NCBI RefSeq assembly: GCF_003095375.1
Contig: NZ_QEHR01000001.1
Location: forward strand, 248,001 to 312,000
Source of the DNA: Marixanthomonas spongiae
GTDB taxonomy: Bacteria > Bacteroidota > Bacteroidia > Flavobacteriales > Flavobacteriaceae
Direction of reading: 5' to 3'
Length of the DNA: 64,000 nucleotides
The position numbers were made by a program, and so were the translations under genes. Shown in pieces: positions 35,167-45,501 of the stretch (positions within the stretch are counted from its first letter, which is position 1; each line of letters begins with the position of its first letter). The notes under the pieces were generated by a model. The model did no database searches and was not told the origin of the DNA. It saw nothing but the letters and a program-made list of their open reading frames with translations.

Positions 35167-36615
35167 ATGGAAGAGAAAATCATTGACGAAAACAAACAAG
35201 GCGAAGCGTTGGTTTTAGAACCACAACAGCAAAACGCCAGAAAACTCTATATTGAAAGTTACGGCTGCCAAATGAATTTTAGCGACAGCGAGATTGTGGC
35301 CTCCATCTTGGCAAAAGAAGGTTTCAACACCACCCAACAACTGGATGAGGCCGATTTGGTGCTGGTTAACACCTGCTCCATCCGGGACAAGGCCGAACAG
35401 ACCGTGAGAAAACGCCTTGAAAAATACAACGCCGTAAAACGCACCAATCCAAAAATGAAAGTAGGCGTCTTGGGCTGTATGGCCGAACGCTTAAAAAGCA
35501 AGTTTCTGGAAGAAGAAAAAATCGTGGACATGGTAGTAGGCCCCGATGCCTACAAAGACCTCCCCAATTTAATTGAAGAGGTTGAAGCCGGCCGCGATGT
35601 CGTAAATGTTATCCTGAGCAAAGAAGAAACTTACGGCGACGTATCACCGGTACGTTTGGGCGGCAATGGCGTAACCGCTTTTGTGAGTATTACCCGTGGC
35701 TGCGACAATATGTGCACCTTTTGCGTGGTGCCGTTTACAAGAGGGCGCGAACGCAGCCGTGATCCACAAAGTATTGTAGCCGAAGTAAACGATTTAGCCG
35801 AAAAAGGCTACAAAGAAATAACCCTTTTGGGCCAAAACGTGGATAGTTACTTGTGGTACGGCGGCGGGTTGAAAAAAGATTTTAAAAACGCGACCGACAT
35901 GCAAAAAGCCACGGCCACCAACTTTGCCGGCCTATTGGATTTGGTGGCAACCGCACAACCCAAGATGCGCATTCGGTTTTCTACCAGCAACCCGCAGGAT
36001 ATGACCGAAGACGTGTTGCACAGCATGGCGAAACATAGAAACATTTGCAATTACATCCATCTACCGGTACAAAGCGGAAGTACCCGTATTTTAAAAGAAA
36101 TGAACCGCCAGCACACCCGCGAAGAATATTTTGAATTGATTGACAAGGTACGCGAAATCATCCCCAATTGTGCCATTTCGCAGGACATGATCGCTGGTTT
36201 CCCTACGGAAACAGAACAAGACCACCAAGACACCTTAACCTTAATGGAATACGTTAAGTACGACTTCGGGTTTATGTTTATGTATTCAGAAAGGCCTGGG
36301 ACCATGGCCGCGCGCAAACTGGAAGACGATGTACCAGAAGCCGTTAAAAAACGCCGGTTGACCGAGATCGTAAACCTGCAACAACAGCACAGCGCTTACC
36401 GCACCAAACAGTTTTTGGGCAAAACCGTGGAAGTATTGATTGAAAAAGAATCCAAGAAAAGCGATAAAGAATGGAGCGGCCGTACCGAGCAAAACACCGT
36501 TGCGGTTTTCCCAAAAGAACACTATAAAGTAGGCGACTTTGTAAATGTGAAAATAAACGATTGCACTACGGCCACCTTGATTGGGGAAGCTGTGGGATAT
36601 TCAGAAAATAATTAA
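35167..36615 (+). CDS. miaB: tRNA-2-methylthio-N6-dimethylallyladenosine synthase
   Basis: A 482-residue radical-SAM methylthiotransferase that modifies A37 of tRNAs reading UNN codons. The three N-terminal cluster cysteines are in [21 protein letters not shown] and LGCMAERL; the radical-SAM CxxxCxxC is [19 protein letters not shown] near residue 180; a TRAM domain ends the protein ([12 protein letters not shown]...FVNVKINDC). About 20 residues precede the conserved core. It stands directly upstream of the block containing the sigma-54 activator. Confidence 0.96.
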   Translation: MEEKIIDENKQGEALVLEPQQQNARKLYIESYGCQMNFSDSEIVASILAKEGFNTTQQLDEADLVLVNTCSIRDKAEQTVRKRLEKYNAVKRTNPKMKVGVLGCMAERLKSKFLEEEKIVDMVVGPDAYKDLPNLIEEVEAGRDVVNVILSKEETYGDVSPVRLGGNGVTAFVSITRGCDNMCTFCVVPFTRGRERSRDPQSIVAEVNDLAEKGYKEITLLGQNVDSYLWYGGGLKKDFKNATDMQKATATNFAGLLDLVATAQPKMRIRFSTSNPQDMTEDVLHSMAKHRNICNYIHLPVQSGSTRILKEMNRQHTREEYFELIDKVREIIPNCAISQDMIAGFPTETEQDHQDTLTLMEYVKYDFGFMFMYSERPGTMAARKLEDDVPEAVKKRRLTEIVNLQQQHSAYRTKQFLGKTVEVLIEKESKKSDKEWSGRTEQNTVAVFPKEHYKVGDFVNVKINDCTTATLIGEAVGYSENN

Positions 36616-36617
36616 GA

Positions 36618-37463
36618 ATGAAAAACGTATTGCTGCTTTTAATCCCCATCCTTTTTTTGAGTTGTTCTTCAGATGATTCAAACAAGGCTGAAGAGACTGA
36701 AGAAACGGTTGATTTGAAAATTTCAAAACTAACTGAAGCTCATAACAATGATACTTTCATTAGATATTATAATGAGGACGGAACTGTTTCTAAAGAAATA
36801 TGGATATTTGATGGAAGTAGTGAAAACGAAAGGCCTTATTCACTTTTTATCTATAATGACCAACAAAATTTAGAAAGCATAAAGTTATATTCTGAAAATG
36901 ATGAATTTGCACGAAATCATCGCACTTATGAGTATAACAGCAATAATCAATTAGTGAAATTAACCGATTATGGGGATGGCACTCACGAGCCTTATCATAC
37001 TACATTTACATATAGCACAAATAGAGTTGACTTTGAGGAGTTGGAAACTGAAAGGTCTGGCTATATAAAGTTTGATAATAAAGGAAAGATTATAGAGACG
37101 TATCATCAATCAGGTCCAAGTTTTTGGATTACAAATTTTATTAAATACAAGGATAATCAAGTCAGCGAAATAAGTCAACTGAATGGAAGAAAGTATATTT
37201 TTGAAACAGTTGATACGCCAAATCCCTTATTTCAATTTTTCATAAAGAAGCCTATGCAATATATCCTTACGGAACATTATTTATATGATATTGATTTTAC
37301 TTTTGACACTTCATATTCTATTAATAATGTCACAACAATCCATAATATACCGGGAGGAAAAGAAGAAACCGTTTTTCAATATAAGAAAGACGATTACCCC
37401 ATAAGTTCCACAACGATAAGAGAAGATGGTTCAGTGATTGAAAGGAGTTTTGAATATTATTAA
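36618..37463 (+). CDS. AT-rich lipoprotein with YD-like strands
   Basis: A 281-residue lipoprotein: MKNVLLLLIPILFLSC puts the lipid on Cys16. The mature part is rich in Asn, Tyr and Asp with repeated short strand patterns such as YNEDGTVSKEIWIF, YEYNSNNQLVKLTDYGDGT and KFDNKGKIIETYH, which resemble YD/RHS-type or DUF4595-like beta repeats. Base composition is clearly more AT-rich than miaB and the activator on either side, hinting at a separate origin. It starts 2 bases after the miaB stop and ends 34 bases before the activator. Function unknown. Confidence 0.7.
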   Translation: MKNVLLLLIPILFLSCSSDDSNKAEETEETVDLKISKLTEAHNNDTFIRYYNEDGTVSKEIWIFDGSSENERPYSLFIYNDQQNLESIKLYSENDEFARNHRTYEYNSNNQLVKLTDYGDGTHEPYHTTFTYSTNRVDFEELETERSGYIKFDNKGKIIETYHQSGPSFWITNFIKYKDNQVSEISQLNGRKYIFETVDTPNPLFQFFIKKPMQYILTEHYLYDIDFTFDTSYSINNVTTIHNIPGGKEETVFQYKKDDYPISSTTIREDGSVIERSFEYY

Positions 37464-37472
37464 ATTAAAAAG

Positions 37473-37493
37473 ACCCCTGCCTTCGCAGGGGGT
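37473..37493. repeat. GC-rich hairpin just before the sigma-54 activator
   Basis: CCCCTGC (37474-37480), loop CTTC, GCAGGGG (37485-37491): a perfect 7-bp stem ending six bases before the activator ATG at 37498. No T-run follows. It may be a REP-like element of the kind seen at 43399 (same CTTC loop), or it may hinder ribosome access to the activator start. Confidence 0.6.
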
Positions 37494-37497
37494 GACT

Positions 37498-38808
37498 ATG
37501 GAAAGCATACAAGCAACAAAACAACGGTTCGGGATTATTGGGGACGACCCCAAATTAAACCGTGCCATAGAAAAAGCCATCCAGGTGGCGCCTACCGATA
37601 TTTCGGTATTGGTGACCGGCGAGAGTGGTGTAGGAAAAGAAAGCATCCCTAAAATAATCCACGCGCTTTCGCATAGAAAACATGGAAAATACATTGCCGT
37701 AAACTGTGGCGCCATCCCGGAAGGAACCATAGACAGTGAGTTATTTGGTCACGAAAAAGGAGCCTTTACCGGTGCAACGGCAACAAGGAGCGGTTATTTT
37801 GAAGTTGCCGATGGCGGAACCATTTTCTTAGATGAAGTGGGCGAACTGCCTTTACCTACGCAAGTACGATTGTTACGGGTACTGGAAAACGGCGAATTTT
37901 TAAAGGTTGGTTCTTCCAAAATACAAAAAACCGATGTACGCATCGTGGCCGCCACCAATGTGAACATGGCGCAGGCCATTCAAAAAGAAAAATTCAGGGA
38001 AGATTTATATTACCGCCTAAGCACGGTAGAAATAAACATCCCGCCGTTGCGCGAACGCAAGGACGACATCCATTTGTTGTTCCGCAAGTTTGCGGCAGAT
38101 TTTGCCCAAAAATATAAAATGCCCACGGTACGGTTGAACGATGACGCTGTTGAGTTATTATTGAAATACCGCTGGGGCGGAAACATTAGGCAGCTTCGAA
38201 ATATCGCCGAGCAAATTTCGGTCTTGGAGCAAGAACGTTCCATCTCGCATGAGACCTTAAAAAACTACTTGCCCAACGTAGGCAGCAACCTTCCCGCAAT
38301 AATCAACACTAAAAAGGAAGAAAGCAGCTTTAGCAACGAGCGCGAGATATTGTACAAAGTGCTGTTCGATATGCAACGCGATGTAAACGATTTAAAAAAA
38401 TTGACGCTGGAGTTGATGAAGAGCGGGAACGCCAGCAAGGTGCGGGAAGAAAATTCGTCCTTGATCAATAAAATCTACGATGAAGACAACAACCACGAAG
38501 AGCACTTGGCATCTATAGTGGAAGATGATGACTCCGCTTCAGATATTGAAGTGCTGGGCATTCCTTCAAAAGTTTCAGAAAAAGACCCTAACCATTCCAG
38601 GGGCAATTCCGAAGAAGAAAAAAGAAACGACAAATACGATTTTGCCGAAGAAATCCAAGAAGAAGAAAGCCTCTCGCTTCAGGAAAAAGAACTGGAGCTC
38701 ATTAAAAAATCTTTGGAAAAATACGACGGAAAACGCAAGGACGCCGCCGAAGAACTCGGCATTTCCGAACGCACCCTTTACCGCAAAATAAAACAGTACA
38801 ATCTATAA
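37498..38808 (+). CDS. Sigma-54-dependent transcriptional activator without sensor domain
   Basis: A 436-residue AAA+ enhancer-binding protein that opens sigma-54 promoters. It has Walker A GESGVGKE (41-48), GAFTGA (88-93, the sigma-54 contact loop), Walker B GGTIFLDEVGELP (near 107), REDLYYRLS and PLRERKDDI, and a C-terminal Fis-type helix-turn-helix (AAEELGISERTLYRKIKQYNL in part). There is no receiver, GAF or PAS domain at the N-terminus; a variable acidic linker of about 130 residues separates AAA+ and DNA-binding parts. The ATG at 37498 is chosen because the frame further up is not conserved in type. lptE follows 12 bases later. Confidence 0.93.
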   Translation: MESIQATKQRFGIIGDDPKLNRAIEKAIQVAPTDISVLVTGESGVGKESIPKIIHALSHRKHGKYIAVNCGAIPEGTIDSELFGHEKGAFTGATATRSGYFEVADGGTIFLDEVGELPLPTQVRLLRVLENGEFLKVGSSKIQKTDVRIVAATNVNMAQAIQKEKFREDLYYRLSTVEINIPPLRERKDDIHLLFRKFAADFAQKYKMPTVRLNDDAVELLLKYRWGGNIRQLRNIAEQISVLEQERSISHETLKNYLPNVGSNLPAIINTKKEESSFSNEREILYKVLFDMQRDVNDLKKLTLELMKSGNASKVREENSSLINKIYDEDNNHEEHLASIVEDDDSASDIEVLGIPSKVSEKDPNHSRGNSEEEKRNDKYDFAEEIQEEESLSLQEKELELIKKSLEKYDGKRKDAAEELGISERTLYRKIKQYNL

Positions 38809-38820
38809 CCAAGCAGGCAG

Positions 38821-39333
38821 TTGAAAAAAATAAAGCACATAATGTTCATTTGCATAACCGCAATGCTGTTGCAAGGTTGTGGCGTGTACTCGTTTACCGG
38901 TGCCGATATCGATTATTCACGCACCAAGACCTTTCAGGTAAACCTGTTTCAAAACAACGCCCCAATTGTAGAACCAGGAATTGCGCGGGATTTCACCATT
39001 CAGCTGCAAGACCTCTTGCTGAACCAAACAAGCCTTGACCTGGTGAACAATAACGGCGACCTTGTTTACGAAGGCGAAATCGTGGAATATTACATCGCGC
39101 CCATCACGGCGACATCGCAGAGCACCGCAGCGCAAAACCGGTTGACCGTAGCCGTGAACGTCCGGTTTTATAACTCCAACGACGAAGAAAAAGACTTTGA
39201 GCAACGCTTTTCTTTCTACTACGATTATGATGGTGCCGCACAATTAACCGGCGCCGCACTCGACGATGCGCTAAACGTGATTTTTGAACGCATTACACAA
39301 GATATTTTTAACAAATCGCTCGCAAATTGGTAA
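38821..39333 (+). CDS. lptE: LPS-assembly lipoprotein LptE
   Basis: A 170-residue outer-membrane lipoprotein that plugs LptD in LPS export. The signal ends AMLLQGCGVYSFTGAD, and GVYSFTGAD right after the lipid Cys is characteristic of Bacteroidota LptE. The domain continues with FQVNLFQNNAPIVEPGIARDF (in part), LQDLLLNQTSLDLV and YEGEIVEYYIAPITATSQS. The start is TTG at 38821; the first ATG (38842) would shorten the signal peptide to about 11 residues before the Cys. Co-transcribed with the activator and the TPR gene. Confidence 0.88.
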   Translation: MKKIKHIMFICITAMLLQGCGVYSFTGADIDYSRTKTFQVNLFQNNAPIVEPGIARDFTIQLQDLLLNQTSLDLVNNNGDLVYEGEIVEYYIAPITATSQSTAAQNRLTVAVNVRFYNSNDEEKDFEQRFSFYYDYDGAAQLTGAALDDALNVIFERITQDIFNKSLANW

Positions 39334-39337
39334 TATT

Positions 39338-40321
39338 TTGAACACTGAAACCTATACCGATCTACTATCAAAACCTCAACAATTGAACAAAGAGGCCATG
39401 GAGCAGTTGGAAGTAGTGATCAGCAAATTCCCCTATTTTCAAAGCGCCCGGGCCTTGCAGTTAAAAGCCCTTAAAAACCAAAGCAGCTTTTTGTACAACG
39501 ATGCGTTAAAGGTTACTGCCGCTTACACCACCAACCGCGATATTTTGTTTGAATTTATCACTTCGGAAACGTTCGCCCAAAATGAAATTTCGCAGCTCAT
39601 TCAGCAGCACGATCCGGCGGTCAACGAAATTGAAGTGGTTTCAGAAGATGTTTCCAAACAAACGGCCACTGAACTGGACAACCAGATGAAAGCCGAATTG
39701 AAAAAAGCCGAGGCCATTTTGAACCCCGATCTGTTTGAACGCAAATACCACTCGGTGGAAAAGCTGGCCGGTATCCCTTCGGAAGAAGAAACCACAGGCG
39801 AACCTGAAGCAACTTCTTCAGAAAAAGATAAAGCCGAAGCAGAAAAAACGCTGGAACTGGACAAACCGATCGATTTTACCAAAAAAGACACGCATTCTTT
39901 TAGCGAATGGTTAAAATTGACCCAAGCCAAGCCCATCGACCGATCAGCAGAAAAAAAAACGGAAAGCCAAAAAGTTGATGAAAGTATTTCCGAAGCCTTG
40001 CCTGCCTGCATTCAGGAAAAAAAACAAGAAACCCAGACCTCAGATCAAGAACGCAAGTTTAAAATGATTGAAAAGTTCATTCAGGAAAAACCCAAAATAA
40101 AACCTGCCGAACAGCAGCTTTCCAAAACCAACCTGGCCGAGCCTTATACCCAAACGCCTAAGGCGTTGATGACCGAGACATTGGCGAAAGTTTACCTGCA
40201 ACAAAAAAACTATAAAAAGGCCATGCAAGCATATAAAATATTAATTTTGAAAAATCCCGAAAAAAGTGGTTTCTTTGCAGACCAAATTCGTGCAATCGAA
40301 AAACTAATAGATACACAATAA
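39338..40321 (+). CDS. TPR-containing protein upstream of secG
   Basis: A 327-residue soluble protein. The N-terminal part (LSKPQQLNKEAMEQLEVVISKFPYFQSARALQLKALKNQ in parts) and the C-terminal part (MTETLAKVYLQQKNYKKAMQAYKILILKNPEKSGFFADQI in parts) look like tetratricopeptide helices; the middle is acidic and low-complexity (EEETTGEPEATSSEKDKAEAE-like). The best start is TTG at 39338, four bases after the lptE stop; another TTG at 39284 lies inside lptE. No signal peptide. Position between lptE and secG suggests a helper of export, but function is unknown. Confidence 0.7.
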   Translation: MNTETYTDLLSKPQQLNKEAMEQLEVVISKFPYFQSARALQLKALKNQSSFLYNDALKVTAAYTTNRDILFEFITSETFAQNEISQLIQQHDPAVNEIEVVSEDVSKQTATELDNQMKAELKKAEAILNPDLFERKYHSVEKLAGIPSEEETTGEPEATSSEKDKAEAEKTLELDKPIDFTKKDTHSFSEWLKLTQAKPIDRSAEKKTESQKVDESISEALPACIQEKKQETQTSDQERKFKMIEKFIQEKPKIKPAEQQLSKTNLAEPYTQTPKALMTETLAKVYLQQKNYKKAMQAYKILILKNPEKSGFFADQIRAIEKLIDTQ

Positions 40322-40322
40322 T

Positions 40323-40667
40323 ATGAGTACGTTTACAATATTTTTAGTCTTGATCATTTTTGTCGCCTTTTTATTGGTGGTAGTCGTTATGGTACAAAAC
40401 CCCAAAGGAGGCGGATTGTCTTCCACTTTTGGCGGTGGCGGTGGCCAGCAAATGGGCGGTGTTAAAAAAACGACCGACTTTCTCGACAAGAGCACCTGGA
40501 CCTTGGCCATCGTGCTGTTGGCGTTGATCCTGTTGAGCAACATCCCAATTATGGGCGGAAGCGGCGCAGCCCCAACCGATACCTTTGGCGATGAAGCCAT
40601 TGAAACCCCAATGCTCGATCCCACTGCGACCGATGCAGACACAGACACTACGGGACAAGGGAACTAA
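40323..40667 (+). CDS. secG: Preprotein translocase subunit SecG
   Basis: A 114-residue subunit of the SecYEG channel. Two membrane helices (residues about 2-21 and 57-76) flank the conserved cytoplasmic loop VVVMVQNPKGGGLSSTFGGGGGQQMGGV (in parts: VQNPKGGGLSSTFGG) and TDFLDKSTWTLAIVL. The acidic, Thr/Asp-rich C-terminal tail is typical of this phylum. It starts one base after the TPR gene stop, and a strong terminator ends the transcript 25 bases downstream. Confidence 0.95.
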   Translation: MSTFTIFLVLIIFVAFLLVVVVMVQNPKGGGLSSTFGGGGGQQMGGVKKTTDFLDKSTWTLAIVLLALILLSNIPIMGGSGAAPTDTFGDEAIETPMLDPTATDADTDTTGQGN

Positions 40668-40692
40668 GAAAAGTCCGTTTAAGAGAATTGAA

Positions 40693-40725
40693 AATGCCAG
40701 CTTGTCATAAGCTGGCATTTTTTTT
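40693..40725 (+). terminator. Terminator of the activator-lptE-TPR-secG operon
   Basis: AATGCCAGCTT (40693-40703), loop GTCAT, AAGCTGGCATT (40709-40719): an 11-bp perfect stem followed by T8 in total. Its 3' half recurs at 42924 without the 5' half. Confidence 0.92.
40709..40723 (+). repeat. 15-bp direct repeat, left copy
   Basis: AAGCTGGCATTTTTT, the 3' arm and T-run of the secG terminator. The identical 15 bases occur at 42924-42938, on the other side of the YadA-like gene. Confidence 0.75.
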
Positions 40726-40848
40726 GCCCGTTTTTAAAAAAGAAATCTCTTAAAAAAAAACAATAATTTAAACAAGAAGCATCATCTTGTTTTTCAGCAA
40801 TATATGACTAATGATGACATTCGTTTATAATTATTAAAATAACAAAGT

Positions 40849-40879
40849 TTTGACGTATTAATTAGATATATTATATTGT
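40849..40879 (+). promoter_or_regulatory. Possible promoter of the YadA-like gene
   Basis: TTTG (40849-40852), 19 bases, then TATATTGT (40872-40879), a 6/8 match to the -7 box, 25 bases before the ATG at 40905. Nothing else was recognised in the AT-rich gap 40726-40904. Confidence 0.35.
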
Positions 40880-40904
40880 CAGTGCAAATTTAAGCTCCCT
40901 TTTT

Positions 40905-42815
40905 ATGAAACCTCTCTTCTTTTTACCTCTACTCCTATTATTTTGTTTTTCCGTTAATGCCCAAGTGGGTATTAACAACACCAATCCTAAGGCTATGCTC
41001 GATGTTACTGCAAATAATGCAACATCGCCAAGCAATACAGACGGCATTCTTATTCCTAGATTGGACGCCTTACCAACTAATGTTCCTACTGCAGATCAAA
41101 ACGGGATGTTAATCTTTCTTACCTCTGCATCTGGTGGTTTTCAGCCTGGATTTTTGTATTGGGATCAAACAATCCCTAATTGGGTTGCCATTAATACCGG
41201 CGCCAATACAGGCGCAGGTTGGGAGCTTGAGGGAAATAAAATTGAAGACACTGACTTTTTTGGAACTACGAACAATAAACCCGTTAAAATTTACACCAAT
41301 AACACCCAGCAATTTAGTTTTACTCCAGATGGGCAACTGAATTTTACCGGCGGAATTGAACTTGGTAATGGCAGCACAGAAACAAGTGGAGGTATTGCTA
41401 TTGGAAAATCACTACTCTTAGGGGGAAACACTAAAGCAGATAGATACAATACTATTGCTATTGGCAACTCAAGTCAAGCTTTACAAAATTCTGCAGTTGC
41501 ACTTGGACACAATTCGGAAGCTTCGGGAGTGGCTGCTGTTAGTATTGGCCACCTTAGTAAAGCAGAACAGAAAGCTTCGGCCTTCGGTCCCGAATCCGAT
41601 GCATCAGGAAAAAGAGCAATAGCTATAGGCAATAAAAGCATTGCATCAGCTGAGAGTGCAATATCTATAGGCGATGAAAGCATTGCATCTGCAAACAATG
41701 CTTTAGCATTCGGATATAAAGCAAATGCTTCAGGTAGTAGTGCATTGGCTTTTGGAAGAACAGCGGTAGCAAGTGCTACTGCGACAGCAATTGGAAGTTC
41801 TTCTAAGGCTAGCGGTCAATCTGCTATCTCAATAGGTTATTCAGAAGCATCTGGAGAAAAATCGATTGCAATCGGTGGTCAAGGTACTATTGGACCTGGC
41901 TTAACTGGTAAAGCAACTGCTTCATTCAAGAATTCAACAGCTATAGGGACAGGTGCTAAAGCCTCTCAAACCGATGCAACCGCCATTGGAAGAGGCTCTA
42001 ATGCCTCCCAAACTGACGCAATAGCCATTGGAAGATATACTTTGGCGTCAGAGATTGGTTCCGTAGCCATAGGAAGCGAAGCAAATGTGTATGACCAATA
42101 TGGAATCGCTATTGGTTTTTCAAGTGAAGCTGATGTTAGTAGCATAGGAATTGGTAGATTGGCCAATGCTTACGGCGATCTTTCAGTAGCAATAGGTGAT
42201 GATTCTGAAGCTGATACAACTGCAGTAGCCATTGGCAATAAAGCTAATGCATATGGGGAAAACTCAATAGCAATTGGAAATGGTGCGAGTGCAGGAACAA
42301 ACCAAATTCGTTTAGGCAACTCAAATGTAATTTCAATAGGAGGTTATGCAGCTTTTACAAATATATCTGACGGCCGTTTCAAATACGACATACATCATAA
42401 TGTACCTGGTCTCAAATTCATTAAAAATTTACGTCCAATTACGTATAAACTCAATAGAAAAAAATTAAGTCAATTCAAAAAAGAACATGAAATTGCCTCA
42501 AATACTGAACAAATCGAAACTGGTTTTATCGCGCAAGAAGTAGAGGCCCTTGCCAAAAAACTTGACTATGAATTTAACGGTGTCAAGCGTCCAGATGATT
42601 TAACAAAAGACAACTACACTCTTAGCTATTCATTATTCGTTGTCCCACTCGTCAAAGCCGTTCAAGAACAACAACAAGAAATTGAAATTTTAAAAAATAA
42701 ATTAAGCGAGCTGCAAAGTATAAAAGCAGAATTTGATGCTTTAAAGAAAGTTGTTTTAAACACTCAAAAAACAGACAACTCAAAAGATGACTTAATGGAT
42801 GCTACGGCCAAGTAA
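40905..42815 (+). CDS. YadA-like head-repeat surface protein with S74 (tail-spike chaperone) C-terminal domain
   Basis: A 636-residue exported protein (signal peptide ending SVNAQ). After an N-terminal domain with VGINNTNPKAMLDV, typical of flavobacterial surface proteins, residues about 160-480 carry many AIG-type repeats (AIGNKSIASAESAISIGDES, ALAFGYKANASGSSALAFGR as examples) as in YadA trimeric beta-roll heads. Near residue 487, ISDGRFKYDI begins an S74 intramolecular chaperone domain, where self-cleavage occurs before the Ser-Asp; the C-terminus is coiled coil (EQQQEIEILKNKLSELQS). No type IX or YadA membrane anchor is evident. More AT-rich than its neighbours. Confidence 0.85.
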   Translation: MKPLFFLPLLLLFCFSVNAQVGINNTNPKAMLDVTANNATSPSNTDGILIPRLDALPTNVPTADQNGMLIFLTSASGGFQPGFLYWDQTIPNWVAINTGANTGAGWELEGNKIEDTDFFGTTNNKPVKIYTNNTQQFSFTPDGQLNFTGGIELGNGSTETSGGIAIGKSLLLGGNTKADRYNTIAIGNSSQALQNSAVALGHNSEASGVAAVSIGHLSKAEQKASAFGPESDASGKRAIAIGNKSIASAESAISIGDESIASANNALAFGYKANASGSSALAFGRTAVASATATAIGSSSKASGQSAISIGYSEASGEKSIAIGGQGTIGPGLTGKATASFKNSTAIGTGAKASQTDATAIGRGSNASQTDAIAIGRYTLASEIGSVAIGSEANVYDQYGIAIGFSSEADVSSIGIGRLANAYGDLSVAIGDDSEADTTAVAIGNKANAYGENSIAIGNGASAGTNQIRLGNSNVISIGGYAAFTNISDGRFKYDIHHNVPGLKFIKNLRPITYKLNRKKLSQFKKEHEIASNTEQIETGFIAQEVEALAKKLDYEFNGVKRPDDLTKDNYTLSYSLFVVPLVKAVQEQQQEIEILKNKLSELQSIKAEFDALKKVVLNTQKTDNSKDDLMDATAK

Positions 42816-42836
42816 AATTCTCAGAATAATACAATT

Positions 42837-42867
42837 AAACCGCTTTCCTTGAAGGCGGTTTTTTTAT
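42837..42867 (+). terminator. Terminator of the YadA-like gene
   Basis: AAACCGCTTT (42837-42846) pairs with GAAGGCGGTTT-side bases (42852-42861), about 10 bp with one G:U, followed by a T-run. It closes the inserted gene as an independent unit. Confidence 0.85.
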
Positions 42868-42923
42868 GCTAGGTTTTTCGTATAAAAAAATTTATCAGGG
42901 GTAATCTTACATTCACTTCTGCC

Positions 42924-42938
42924 AAGCTGGCATTTTTT
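42924..42938 (+). repeat. 15-bp direct repeat, right copy (half terminator)
   Basis: AAGCTGGCATTTTTT, identical to 40709-40723. The 5' arm of the original hairpin is missing; only a short TGCCA-AGC-TGGCA fold remains. Confidence 0.75.
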
Positions 42939-42965
42939 GTTTCAATGTGTCAGTTTTAAAGGCAG

Positions 42966-42981
42966 TGGCACAGTTTCTGCC
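42966..42981 (+). promoter_or_regulatory. Sigma-54 promoter of groES-groEL
   Basis: TGGCACAGTTTCTGCC: the invariant GG (42967-42968) and GC (42979-42980) are separated by exactly 10 bases, and TGGCAC matches the -24 consensus in full; the -12 box is CTGC instead of TTGC. Transcription would begin near 42992, about 80 bases before groES. No CIRCE operator (TTAGCACTC-N9-GAGTGCTAA) is present. The match is seen directly; its use is inferred. Confidence 0.7.
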
Positions 42982-43073
42982 TATTAAAATCCCGAACATA
43001 AAAACAATAAGTTTAACAAGCTTCCTCCCTACACTATTTAGGGTTCTTGGAAGTTATAAATCAAAAAAGAAAT

Positions 43074-43349
43074 ATGGCAGTAAAGATTCAACCCCTTTCA
43101 GACCGGGTTCTGGTAGAACCACAAGAAGCAGAAACCAAAACTGCAAGCGGCATCATCATTCCTGATTCGGCCAAAGAAAAACCACAAAAAGGAACCGTGG
43201 TAGCCGTAGGAAAAGGTAAAAAAGACCACGAAATGACCGTGAAAAAAGGCGATACCGTACTTTACGGAAAATATTCTGGCACCGATTTAAAGTATGAAGG
43301 GAAAGACTACCTTATCATGCGCGAAGATGATATTTTAGCGATCATCTAA
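43074..43349 (+). CDS. groS: Co-chaperonin GroES
   Basis: A 91-residue chaperonin cap. [20 protein letters not shown] at the start, [24 protein letters not shown] for the mobile loop region (in parts), and [29 protein letters not shown] at the end (in parts) are fully typical. The ATG at 43074 gives the standard N-terminus; nine codons of open frame upstream are not part of the gene. First gene of groES-groEL behind a sigma-54-type promoter. Confidence 0.97.
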   Translation: MAVKIQPLSDRVLVEPQEAETKTASGIIIPDSAKEKPQKGTVVAVGKGKKDHEMTVKKGDTVLYGKYSGTDLKYEGKDYLIMREDDILAII

Positions 43350-43398
43350 GGGTGTTGTAAAACACAAGCAAATTTTTTTATAAAAGTAAATACCTGTT

Positions 43399-43432
43399 CT
43401 CCTCCCCTTCGGGAGGAGATGTCCGCAGGACA
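43399..43432. repeat. Two adjacent palindromes between groES and groEL (REP-like)
   Basis: CTCCTCCC-CTTC-GGGAGGAG (43399-43418) is an 8-bp perfect hairpin; directly after it TGTCC-GCA-GGACA (43420-43432) is another. GAGGGGGAC follows. No T-run, so read-through to groEL is expected. Hairpins may adjust the groES:groEL ratio, or this may be a dispersed repeat. Confidence 0.65.
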
Positions 43433-43493
43433 GAGGGGGACACCTCAATAAAAATAAAATTAACCTAAAACTTCCACCTTCAAGGAAGTTTAA

Positions 43494-45149
<1,656 letters not shown>

Positions 45150-45199
45150 GCCTAAGCTACACAAGGCCAAAACAATACAAATGAATAATTTGTTATAAA

Positions 45200-45232
45200 A
45201 AAGTCCTTTGGTTTAAATCCAAAGGACTTTTT
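45200..45232 (+). terminator. Terminator of groES-groEL
   Basis: AAAGTCCTTTGG (45200-45211) pairs with CCAAAGGACTTT (45219-45230), 12 bp without mismatch, then T's. It lies 50 bases after the groEL stop. The following bases up to 45387 (no gene) show nothing recognisable. Confidence 0.93.
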
Positions 45233-45386
45233 GCTTTAACTATGTTCTGTTTTTACTTCTTTTAAAAATCATTCATTTTGAGAGATGGTTTAACGTTCAG
45301 TCCGTTGTGCTCATCGTGGATTTTTCTTAGCATTCTTCGTGGTTAGATTAGTTGAGCACACACGCCATCTTGGTTTATTTTAAGAA

Positions 45387-45415
45387 CCAAAAAAACCACC
45401 TTTTTTAAGGGTGGT
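45387..45415 (-). terminator. Minus-strand terminator of the tiny Lys/Ala-rich gene
   Basis: Read on the minus strand, ACCACC (45415-45410) and GGTGGT (45400-45395) form a 6-bp stem with a 9-base loop, followed by a run of seven T's. It is about 85 bases beyond the stop of the 45502-45600 gene. Confidence 0.7.
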
Positions 45416-45501
45416 CTCTCTCCTCATTAAGTTTCTTTTTTACACCTACAAAGTTTAAAAACCTTGCAGGAAAGGTTTATACGAAATAAACCCGCCACAA
45501 A

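Noticed and set aside
41390-42330. Tandem DNA repeat or CRISPR-like array within the YadA-like gene
   Set aside because: The periodicity is at protein level (about 14-residue AIG units) with diverged DNA; there are no identical repeats with unique spacers.
42868-43073. CIRCE operator for HrcA control of groESL
   Set aside because: TTAGCACTC-N9-GAGTGCTAA was looked for and is not present.
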